NCBI GenBank assembly: GCA_016183075.1
Contig: JACPFH010000746.1
Location: 1 to 5,175, forward strand
DNA length: 5,175 nucleotides
Direction of reading: 5' to 3'
DNA from: Deltaproteobacteria bacterium
GTDB lineage: Bacteria > Desulfobacterota > Binatia > UBA9968
Under the pieces are notes generated by a model. The model was not told where the DNA came from. It did not search any database and saw only the letters and a list, made by a program, of their open reading frames with translations. Below, piece after piece: positions 1 to 4,994 of this stretch; within the stretch, counting starts at the first letter, position 1; the number at the start of each line of letters is the position of its first letter. The position numbers and the translations under genes are program-made.

Positions 1-197
1 CGCGCGAGAATGCCCCAGTCGAGATAGCGGATGTCGTCCCCGGGTGAATACCTCCGATAATCGGCGAACTCCAGGCTCGTGCCGCGCCGCGGAGACGCGT
101 AGCTGCCGGGGCGGCTGCCCAGAAACTCTTTGCGCGTTCGCAGCCTTAGACACTCCAGGCGGCTCAAGAACTCAGGCGTGAAAGGGGGAGGCAACAT
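1..197 (-). CDS. DUF58 domain protein, N-terminal fragment (MoxR partner)
   Basis: This is the first 65 codons of a minus-strand gene that runs off the left edge. The protein starts MLPPPFTPEFLSRLECL and contains the conserved DUF58 N-terminal segment LEFADYRRYSPGDDIRYLDW at about residues 42-61. DUF58 proteins are typically encoded beside MoxR AAA+ ATPases and are thought to work with them in assembling or activating other protein complexes; the biochemical role is poorly defined. The ATG at 197 is the earliest possible start because an in-frame TAA lies two codons upstream (201-203). An AAGGA stretch (212-216) lies 14 nt from the start, a rather long spacing, so initiation is probably weak or depends on another signal. 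The gene has the same orientation as the MoxR gene ending at 1494 but is separated from it by about 1.3 kb holding pal on the other strand. The family call is confident; the rest of the protein is not visible. Confidence 0.88.
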   Translation of the reverse strand, partial: MLPPPFTPEFLSRLECLRLRTRKEFLGSRPGSYASPRRGTSLEFADYRRYSPGDDIRYLDWGILA

Positions 198-294
198 TGC
201 TTAATCTGCTTTCCTTACTTTCCGCTTCGATTCCTCCGAAAGCCTATCGGGGGCCGAGTTATCAGGCCGCGGCCGATCCGTTCATGCCGACCGG

Positions 295-369
295 TTGAAC
301 GATTTGAACGACTTGAACGGCTTGAACCGGTTCGGCGTTCAAAACGTTCCAAACGTTCAAACAGTTCAA
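295..369. repeat. Mirror-symmetric 9-bp-period TTGAAC/GTTCAA array
   Basis: TTGAAC starts at 295, 304, 313 and 322, an exact 9-bp period. The reverse complement GTTCAA starts at 337, 346 (as GTTCCA, one mismatch), 355 and 364, again with an exact 9-bp period. Every left copy pairs with a right copy around one axis at position 332 (295 with 369, 304 with 360, 313 with 351, 322 with 342). The result is an interrupted hairpin of about 33 bp per arm whose mismatches fall mainly in the spacer bases between the 6-bp cores. Either strand could fold this way, and the 9-bp spacing could also present repeated sites to a DNA-binding protein. I recall similar TTGAAC-type arrays dispersed in environmental genomes, but the function is unknown. 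No terminator-like T tract follows on either strand. Confidence 0.85.
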
Positions 370-700
370 AATGGTCAGGGCCTGCACCACCCCACATGCT
401 GCTACGTCCGCAGCCTCGCTCGCGCTCCCCTCGGTCACGGGCAAAGGCGTCCGCGGCCTTCATCCTCGTCCCCCTCTGGCTTTCATCAGCAAGGCGCCCA
501 ACCCCGGTCTCCGGAAATGGCAAAAGTTGGCATTTCTTTGTAGCCAATCGCCCGAATTTGTACGCCTTTAGCACGAATAACAATGGAAAACAGGTTTGAT
601 ATCAACTAGTTATGATTTGGCACCCGTTTTGCGACCTCGTCGCACCCCAGAGCGCCGAGATTTTTATTATTGAATTAATTGGCGGAATCATTCAACCCAC

Positions 701-707
701 AAGGAGG
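701..707 (+). promoter_or_regulatory. Ribosome binding site of pal
   Basis: AAGGAGG lies 6 nt before the ATG at 714. This near-perfect Shine-Dalgarno sequence fixes the pal start. It rules out the longer in-frame ATG at 612, which would add 34 residues in front of the signal peptide. Confidence 0.9.
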
Positions 708-713
708 AAATGT

Positions 714-1256
714 ATGCTCAAGCAGCTAATTTCACCATTATTTGCCGTAATCTTTGGCGCGGGACTCGCGCTTCAAGCCTGCGCGCCCGCTTCCGTCAGC
801 ACCAACGGCGAGTCTTCGCCGGAAGGGCTGCGCACCTCTATGATAGAACCGGCGAATCACTCCGGTTCGAGCTTGGAGGCAATGCGGCGGGGAGAACTGG
901 CCGATTCCGGCCCGCTCAAAGATGTCCACTATGAGTACGACCAGTACAACCTGCGAGCGGACGCCAGGGAGACGCTCAAACGAAACGCGGAATGGCTGAA
1001 AGCCAACCCTGCTGCCAGGGTGGAAATCGAAGGCCATGCGGACGAACGGGGAACGAACCAATACAACCTCGCCCTGGGTGCCAAGCGCGCCCAGACCAGC
1101 AGAGACTTTCTCACCTCGTTGGGGATCACCGCGGATCGTCTGAACACGGTGAGCTACGGTGAAGAAGTCCCCGCTTGCAGGGAGCAAACCGAGGGGTGCT
1201 GGCAGAAAAATCGCCGTGCCCGCTTCATGATTCTGTCTCCGCGACCGGCTCTGTAG
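714..1256 (+). CDS. pal: Peptidoglycan-associated outer-membrane lipoprotein Pal
   Basis: This 180-residue lipoprotein anchors the outer membrane to peptidoglycan and normally works with the Tol proteins in envelope constriction. A hydrophobic signal peptide (residues 1-22) ends in the lipobox LQAC, so C23 should be the lipidated residue; the following A-P fits outer-membrane sorting. A flexible linker (about 24-66) leads to an OmpA-like domain (about 67-175) with VEIEGHADERGTNQYNLALG and KNRRARF. D110 and R125 occupy the positions that usually contact diaminopimelate in peptidoglycan. C155 and C162 form a C-x6-C pair before WQKNRRA and could make a disulfide. The start is fixed by AAGGAGG at 701-707. 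No tolB or ybgF is seen beside it, unlike the common tol-pal arrangement, and it faces opposite to every other gene here, lying between moxR and the DUF58 gene. Other OmpA-domain lipoproteins are the only alternative, but the motifs fit Pal best. Confidence 0.93.
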   Translation: MLKQLISPLFAVIFGAGLALQACAPASVSTNGESSPEGLRTSMIEPANHSGSSLEAMRRGELADSGPLKDVHYEYDQYNLRADARETLKRNAEWLKANPAARVEIEGHADERGTNQYNLALGAKRAQTSRDFLTSLGITADRLNTVSYGEEVPACREQTEGCWQKNRRARFMILSPRPAL

Positions 1257-1271
1257 GGTCCAACGAAACCC

Positions 1272-1404
1272 GTGATTCCGCTGAAAAACCCCGTTCACCC
1301 TTCGACGCAGCTCAGGGCGAACGGGGCGGTGGCTGATAACATTAACGATTTTCCGTTCATGCTGAGCCCGTCGAAGCATGAAAAACCTTTTTCAGCGGAA
1401 TCAC
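1272..1404. repeat. REPIN-like palindromic element with 17-bp terminal inverted repeats
   Basis: The ends are a perfect 17-bp inverted repeat: GTGATTCCGCTGAAAAA at 1272-1288 and its exact complement at 1388-1404. Inside are two related palindromic units. Unit 1 (1289-1326) has 13-bp arms with one mismatch (CCCCGTTCaCCCT against AGGGcGAACGGGG). Unit 2 (1353-1382) has perfect 8-bp arms, TTCATGCT and AGCATGAA. Unit 1 read on the minus strand and unit 2 read on the plus strand share the blocks CCGTTC, CTGAGC, CGTCGAAG and TGAA in the same order, so they are inverted copies of one ancestral sequence. A 26-bp spacer separates them. Two inverted REP-like units forming one hairpin is the REPIN layout, and the outer repeat also suggests a MITE. 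The element starts 15 nt after the pal stop codon. No coding sequence within it looks real, and no transposase is visible in the window. Confidence 0.8.
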
Positions 1405-1424
1405 TTGTAAGTTCGCGACAGCTT

Positions 1425-1486
1425 CCGGGCCTGAACGCCGGCTTTTACCAGCCGATAAAATGCCCGGCGTTCAGGCCCGGTCTTTT
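1425..1486 (+). terminator. Strong hairpin between convergent pal and moxR, possible terminator
   Basis: CCGGGCCTGAACGCCGG (1425-1441) pairs perfectly over 17 bp with 1464-1480. After a small internal asymmetry, TTTTA (1443-1447) can pair with TAAAA (1456-1460), leaving an 8-nt loop. On the plus strand the stem is followed by TCTTTT, a weak U tract, which suits termination of transcripts coming from pal. On the minus strand the sequence after the stem has no T run, so it is not a classical intrinsic terminator for moxR, although it begins only 13 nt past that stop codon and could protect the mRNA 3' end. It may instead be another dispersed palindrome. Confidence 0.5.
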
Positions 1487-1493
1487 CCCTCCC

Positions 1494-2489
1494 TCAGTCT
1501 TTGGGGATCTTTTTAATCACCGCAGCAAGGATCTGTTCCGCGCCGACATTTTCAGCCTCGGCTTGAAAATTGAGAATCAGCCGGTGGCGCAGTGCAGGAT
1601 AGACAACCGCCTCCACATCTTCACGGCTCACATGAACTCGCCCGCTGGCCAAGGCGTTGCCTTTAGCGCCTAAAATAATCGCCTGAGCTCCGCGCGGGCT
1701 CGCGCCAAAGCGCAAGTAGTCCCGCACCTCCGCCAACACGGTTTCTCCCTTCAGCCCGCCCGGCTGGGTCGCGTGAACGAGCCGCACGACGTATTCCTCG
1801 ATCGGAGGCGCGATCAGCACCTCTCGCAGCAGCCGCTTCATATCGGCGATAAGCTCCGCCACGCCACGCGCGAACACCGGCGCGGCTTCAGGGACCTTGT
1901 CTCCGGTCGTGCGCCTGAGGATTTCCATCAGCTCCGCGGGCGCGGGCGAGGTCACCAGAAGCTTAAAAAAGAAGCGATCGAGCTGGGCCTCTGGAAGCGG
2001 ATAGGTCCCCTCCAGCTCGACAGGATTCTGGGTTGCGAGCACCATGAAGGGAGGCTCCAAGGGATAGGTTTCGCCAAATACGGTCACCTGCCGCTCCTCC
2101 ATGGCTTCGAGCACGGCAGATTGGGTTTTCGGAGTGGCTCGGTTGATCTCGTCTGCCAGTACGATCTGGGCAAAGATCGGCCCCTTGCGAAACTGAAACT
2201 CTCTATGGCCATCGCTTTCGGTCAATATCTGGGTTCCGATGATATCCGACGGCATGAGGTCCGGAGTGAACTGAACCCGCTTGAAAGAGAGCCCGAGGGC
2301 TCGGCTCAGCGACTTAACCAGCAAGGTCTTACCCAGGCCCGGCACCCCCTCCAGGAGCACGTGGCCGCCGGCGAGAAAAGCGATCAGAACCTTGCGGATG
2401 ATATCCTCGTGGCCTACGATGACCTTCCTCACCTCCTCGACAATGAGCGCGAATAACTCGCGAAATCTCTCCGGGTCCACGCGCTGCAT
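1494..2489 (-). CDS. MoxR-family AAA+ ATPase
   Basis: This 331-residue protein is a complete MoxR ATPase of normal length. These enzymes act as chaperone-like ATPases, usually with DUF58 and von Willebrand factor A partners, in metalloenzyme maturation or envelope stress. Visible motifs are Walker A GVPGLGKT (48-55), Walker B IVLADE (109-114) followed by INRATPKTQSAVLEAMEE, sensor 1 ATQNP with N155, the EAQLDRF arginine-finger region (R172), and sensor 2 GASPRG (262-267, R266). All catalytic residues are present, so it should hydrolyse ATP. The C-terminal part carries the usual lid, with VYPALRHRLILNFQAEAE. The ATG at 2489 lies 3 nt after the stop codon of the upstream membrane-protein gene, with no well-placed ribosome site, so translational coupling is likely. 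The DUF58 gene expected next lies 1.3 kb further on, past pal. I give no symbol because MoxR subfamilies cannot be separated by eye. Confidence 0.96.
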   Translation of the reverse strand: MQRVDPERFRELFALIVEEVRKVIVGHEDIIRKVLIAFLAGGHVLLEGVPGLGKTLLVKSLSRALGLSFKRVQFTPDLMPSDIIGTQILTESDGHREFQFRKGPIFAQIVLADEINRATPKTQSAVLEAMEERQVTVFGETYPLEPPFMVLATQNPVELEGTYPLPEAQLDRFFFKLLVTSPAPAELMEILRRTTGDKVPEAAPVFARGVAELIADMKRLLREVLIAPPIEEYVVRLVHATQPGGLKGETVLAEVRDYLRFGASPRGAQAIILGAKGNALASGRVHVSREDVEAVVYPALRHRLILNFQAEAENVGAEQILAAVIKKIPKD

Positions 2490-2492
2490 CCT

Positions 2493-3896
2493 CTAGCGAA
2501 TAAGCTCCCTATACTCCAGAGGCAGGGGCTGTTTCTCGAGTGAAGGCTCGGGTGAATCCGGGCGGCGCAAAGGCACGTTGCTCACCGGCACCTTAGGGCG
2601 TAGCGCCCGCCTCGCGCCGGCCCCGGCTTCGCCGCCGGCGGCTCCAGCCGCCTCTTCGGGGAGCTGAACGGTAACAAACCGCGCTCCCCTGACTGACTTA
2701 TCGCCCTCTCCCGCCTTGTGGAAACGCTCGGGTGGCTCGCCACGGGGGATCTCTTCGTGGCGGTTCTTTCCCGCTTGCCGCCCCGCCTCCACCTGTGCCT
2801 TTCCCTGGATCTCCTGTCCCTTCTGCGGCTCGGTTCCGGGCCGTTTAGATCCTACCAGACCCCTATCCCGCTCCCCGAGTCCTTGCCTTCGTGGCTGCGG
2901 CCCCTCGCCCTTCTCCCCTTCCCCCAATCCAACGGATTCAACCTCACCCGCCCCCGAACCAGAGCCAGACGACCGTCGCTCCTCGCCCTCGCCACCTTGT
3001 CCCTTCGGATCCCTTCTCTCTATGCCTTCGCCGCCCTGCCCCCGAGGATCCCTTCTCTCCTTCCCCCCCTCACCCTGCGCTTCGCCGGATCCGCTTCCGG
3101 CCTGCTGTAAAGCCATCGTGATGCGATTGGCCAAAGCGTCCCCTCCTCCCTGCTGACCTCCCGCCTTCAGTCGATCTTCCACGCGGCGCACAAGCTCCTC
3201 GACTTTCGCCCGCTCCCCCGGCGTCTCGGCTCCGCGCTTTTTGATCTCGTCAGCGAGCGTTCGCAAGCTCCGAGCCAGATCCGAAAGTCCGGGCGCCTGC
3301 GCCAACTCCCTGGCGAGCATCCTTAGCTCGCTGCGCGTTCGGGCCTCCGGGCTGAGGAACAGCCAGAGGTCAAAAAAGACATGGAACAGAATGAACGCGA
3401 TCAGAGACGCGATCGCCGAGGCGGCAAAGGAGCGTTTTAGCCGGTACGGAAAATCCCTGCTGAGATCGATTCGACGGAGAAGACCGCTGGCCTCGCCCCG
3501 CAGCCGGTCAAGTAACGAAGACGCGGCCGACCGCCGGTCGATGGTAGCCAAGGTGACGAAACGTTCCTGCGCTTGGACCCGTGCGTCAACCAGCCGGGCG
3601 GCGAAGCTCAGGGATAAAGGCCGCGGCCGCCGGCGCAAGGCGCCCGCAAGCACAGCAACCCCGACGGCCGCCGCGCCCGCTGCCGCCGCCATCTCATAAC
3701 CCAGGAAGGCCGCGCGATAAAGAGAATTTGCGAGCAAGAAGAGCACAAGGAGCGGAGGCAACAGGAAGAAAACCGAGTCGTACAAAGCGTGCCGCTTTAG
3801 CCGGCCGAGGAGCCGATGCAGAAGTTTTTCCGGCGCCGCCGGGTCTGGATGTCGTGCTCTCTTCATCGTGCTCTCGCGCTCGAGACCTTTTCCCAT
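2493..3896 (-). CDS. Three-helix membrane protein with Gly/charge-rich disordered region, MoxR-linked (DUF4175-like)
   Basis: This 467-residue protein is of unknown function. Three hydrophobic segments are visible at about residues 42-62, 66-87 and 157-181. Between the second and third lies a segment, LSFAARLVDARVQAQERFVTLA (split here as LSFAARLVDAR and VQAQERFVTLA), like the AAR-VD-ER-TAL region of DUF4175-type proteins found in MoxR clusters; I hold that similarity at moderate confidence. A charged, probably helical stretch (186-246) leads into a low-complexity region rich in G, E, R, Q and S (about 247-400) with a 13-residue tandem repeat (ERRDPRGQGGEGI, ERRDPKGQGGEGE). The C-terminus, QPLPLEYRELIR, resembles the PxEYRxLVRRYF tails of other MoxR-linked membrane proteins but stops short. 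The gene sits 26 nt after mltG and 3 nt before moxR. The start is uncertain: GGAGG (3911-3915) is 14 nt from the ATG at 3896, and an ATG at 3866 (MKRARHPDP) would give 457 residues and overlaps the stop of a 12-codon frame. Confidence 0.85.
   Translation of the reverse strand: MGKGLERESTMKRARHPDPAAPEKLLHRLLGRLKRHALYDSVFFLLPPLLVLFLLANSLYRAAFLGYEMAAAAGAAAVGVAVLAGALRRRPRPLSLSFAARLVDARVQAQERFVTLATIDRRSAASSLLDRLRGEASGLLRRIDLSRDFPYRLKRSFAASAIASLIAFILFHVFFDLWLFLSPEARTRSELRMLARELAQAPGLSDLARSLRTLADEIKKRGAETPGERAKVEELVRRVEDRLKAGGQQGGGDALANRITMALQQAGSGSGEAQGEGGKERRDPRGQGGEGIERRDPKGQGGEGEERRSSGSGSGAGEVESVGLGEGEKGEGPQPRRQGLGERDRGLVGSKRPGTEPQKGQEIQGKAQVEAGRQAGKNRHEEIPRGEPPERFHKAGEGDKSVRGARFVTVQLPEEAAGAAGGEAGAGARRALRPKVPVSNVPLRRPDSPEPSLEKQPLPLEYRELIR
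2982..3059 (-). repeat. Two-copy 39-bp tandem repeat inside the membrane-protein gene
   Basis: Positions 3021-3059 and 2982-3020 are adjacent 39-bp copies that match at about 29 of 39 bases, including an identical GGATCCCTTCTCTC block on the plus strand. They encode residues 280-292 and 293-305, ERRDPRGQGGEGI and ERRDPKGQGGEGE. A third, degraded start (EERR then SSGSGSGAG) follows. Being a multiple of three, the unit can expand or contract without breaking the frame. Confidence 0.8.
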
Positions 3897-3901
3897 GCCA
3901 T
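3863..3901 (-). CDS. Possible 12-codon leader ORF overlapping the membrane-protein start
   Basis: An ATG at 3901 opens a short frame encoding MAWEKVSSARAR and ending in TGA at 3863-3865. GGAGG at 3911-3915 sits 9 nt before it, a better distance than for the ATG at 3896 (14 nt). Its stop overlaps the in-frame ATG at 3866 of the membrane-protein gene as ATGA, a classical coupling arrangement. It may be a leader peptide that loads ribosomes onto the 3866 start, or simply chance near a good ribosome site. The peptide has no recognisable features, so confidence that it is translated is low. Confidence 0.2.
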   Translation of the reverse strand: MAWEKVSSARAR

Positions 3902-3910
3902 GCTTGAGAT

Positions 3911-3915
3911 CCTCC
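3911..3915 (-). promoter_or_regulatory. Ribosome binding site ahead of the membrane-protein gene
   Basis: GGAGG on the minus strand lies in the 26-nt gap after the mltG stop codon. It is 9 nt from an ATG at 3901 that opens only a 12-codon frame and 14 nt from the ATG at 3896 that opens the 467-residue frame. This is why the start of the membrane protein is ambiguous. Confidence 0.6.
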
Positions 3916-3922
3916 GGGCCGG

Positions 3923-4933
3923 CTAGGGCCGGGAATGGTTGCGTTTCTTGCTCTGGTATTTTTCGACCGCCCGGTTGTGCTCCGCCAGCGTGACCGAAAA
4001 CAGATGCGAACCGTCATTCTTGGAGACGAAATACAGGTACGGAACCTCCGCCGGGTAGAGCGCCGCCACGAGCGAAGCGAGCCCGGGGTTACAAATCGGC
4101 CCGGGCGGAAGACCCTGGATGCGATAGGTGTTGTACGGGCTCGGGCTTTGCAGGTCCTGGCGCGTAAGCTGCCCGGAGAAGCGCTTGAGGCCGTAAACGA
4201 CGGACGGATCGCTCTGCAGCGGGATTTTGCGCTTGAGACGGTTATGAAACACCGCCGAGACCAGCACGCGCTCGGCTTCATCGCCCGTCTCTTTCTCGAT
4301 CAAAGAGGCCAACGTGATGAGCTGGTGCAGGCTCCAGCCGAGCTGACGGAGTTCTTCCTGCATCGCCCGAGTGAAATTGTGGCGAAACTGATCGGTCATC
4401 GCGATCAGAATCTCCCTCTCCGTGGTGTGCGGAGTGAAGAAATAGGTATCCGGAAAGAGATGGCCTTCGATCCCGTTGCCCTCCAAACCGAGCAGCGAAA
4501 GCAGTTCCGGGCGTCTCGCTTCGTTTAAAAATCGGTCGCCGCGCGCGATTCCCGCGCTCTCCAGGAGCCCGGCGATCTCTTTCACGGTCAGTCCCTCCGC
4601 CACCGTGATGCGCCGGAAGGCGCCTGTGCCGAGCACCATCTGATCCAGCACCGCCCCCGGAGACAAAGGCAACTCGAACCGATAGCGCCCCCAATGAATC
4701 TTCTTTTCCACCGCCAGCATGCGCGACCACAAGATGAACAGCCTCTGATTGGAGATCACGGCCTTCTGTTTGAGCTGCTCCCCCACGGCGGAGAGCGGCT
4801 CGCCCCGCTCGATCCGGATCTCTACGGTCCCGCGCTGCGCGGCAGCAGGAAGCCAAAGGAAAGCGAGAAGAAAAGCACCAACGAGAACCGAGGAAAGACC
4901 CAGGAACGCGCCCGTTACCAGTATAAACTTCAC
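3923..4933 (-). CDS. mltG: Endolytic murein transglycosylase MltG
   Basis: This complete 336-residue inner-membrane enzyme cleaves nascent peptidoglycan glycan strands inside the chain, probably setting glycan length during synthesis. An N-terminal membrane anchor (about residues 3-28) is followed by a LysM-like region (about 35-130, with VEIRIERGEPLSAVGEQL and ITVAEGLTVKEIAGLL) and the YceG catalytic domain. Family motifs are IEGHLFPDTYFF (155-166), ASLIEKETG (209-217) with E213 as the predicted catalytic glutamate, LQSDPSVVYG (239-248), SPYNTYRIQGLPPGPICNPG (265-284) and YFVSKNDGSHLFSVTLAEHN (301-320). Nothing essential is missing. The start is a GTG at 4933; upstream in this frame there is no ATG, GTG or TTG before a stop, and starting here places the anchor at the N-terminus. 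The GGGAG upstream is about 18 nt away, so initiation looks weak. It begins 61 nt after the preceding gene and ends 26 nt before the next, suggesting co-transcription. It was formerly annotated as an aminodeoxychorismate lyase-like or YceG protein. Confidence 0.96.
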   Translation of the reverse strand: MKFILVTGAFLGLSSVLVGAFLLAFLWLPAAAQRGTVEIRIERGEPLSAVGEQLKQKAVISNQRLFILWSRMLAVEKKIHWGRYRFELPLSPGAVLDQMVLGTGAFRRITVAEGLTVKEIAGLLESAGIARGDRFLNEARRPELLSLLGLEGNGIEGHLFPDTYFFTPHTTEREILIAMTDQFRHNFTRAMQEELRQLGWSLHQLITLASLIEKETGDEAERVLVSAVFHNRLKRKIPLQSDPSVVYGLKRFSGQLTRQDLQSPSPYNTYRIQGLPPGPICNPGLASLVAALYPAEVPYLYFVSKNDGSHLFSVTLAEHNRAVEKYQSKKRNHSRP

Positions 4934-4994
4934 GGCTAAAAAAGCGTTACGCTCCCATGCGGGCCACAGTTTATCAACGGCAGGCTTCGCGGGA

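Larger units (their letters stand above)
198..713. other. Intergenic region between the DUF58 gene and pal
   Basis: I find no convincing gene in these 516 bases. Open frames exist on both strands, but they match no family I know, and their amino-acid repeats (LND, VQN, FER, VQ) arise mechanically from the 9-bp DNA repeat at 295-369. Three zones are visible. Positions 198-290 are the upstream region of the DUF58 gene and include a GGCCGCGGCC palindrome at about 265-274. Positions 371-520 are GC-rich and without recognised features. Positions about 550-690 are clearly AT-richer and most likely hold the pal promoter and leader. TATGAT at 611-616 is a fair -10 match, but no good -35 box sits 16-18 bp before it, so I do not call a promoter. 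Confidence 0.6.

Noticed and set aside
527..547. TTGGCAT followed by a T-rich stretch as a sigma-54 promoter
   Set aside because: The GG is followed by GC only after 12 bases, not the required 10, and the -12 element is not matched.
527..547. TTGGC and GCCAA inverted pair as an operator
   Set aside because: Five-base arms with an 11-base spacer are expected by chance, and there is no second copy nearby.
215..583. 122-residue minus-strand open frame in the DUF58-pal gap
   Set aside because: Its FELFERLERFERR and SSRSSRSNRS repeats are the 9-bp DNA array read in frame, there is no family resemblance, and similar open frames exist on the other strand. The GC content and the repeat explain it.
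612..713. In-frame extension of pal to an ATG at 612
   Set aside because: It would place 34 residues ahead of the signal peptide, while AAGGAGG lies 6 nt before the ATG at 714 and that start gives a textbook lipoprotein signal.
738..1379. 213-residue open frame antisense to pal
   Set aside because: It is the shadow of a confidently identified gene on the other strand and has no domain resemblance.
1272..1673. Plus-strand open frame across the REPIN-like element and the moxR 3' end
   Set aside because: Its first half is palindromic repeat and its second half is antisense to moxR, and there is no ribosome site. Phrases such as MLSPSKHEKPF come from the repeat.
2595..2607. GGGCG-TAG-CGCCC palindrome
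   Set aside because: It lies inside coding sequence of the membrane-protein gene, and such short palindromes are common at this GC content.
2716..3156. Plus-strand proline/serine-rich open frames opposite the low-complexity region
   Set aside because: They are the complement of Gly/Glu/Arg codons in the membrane-protein gene, and the minus-strand frame fits the operon and the moxR junction.
3919..3932. Small GC hairpin over the mltG stop codon (CCGGC-TAGG-GCCGG)
   Set aside because: A 5-bp stem with no T tract is too small to call a terminator and lies right before the next ribosome site in a likely operon.
3694..4856. Arginine-rich minus-strand open frames overlapping mltG
   Set aside because: They are out-of-frame readings of mltG, whose own frame carries every family motif.
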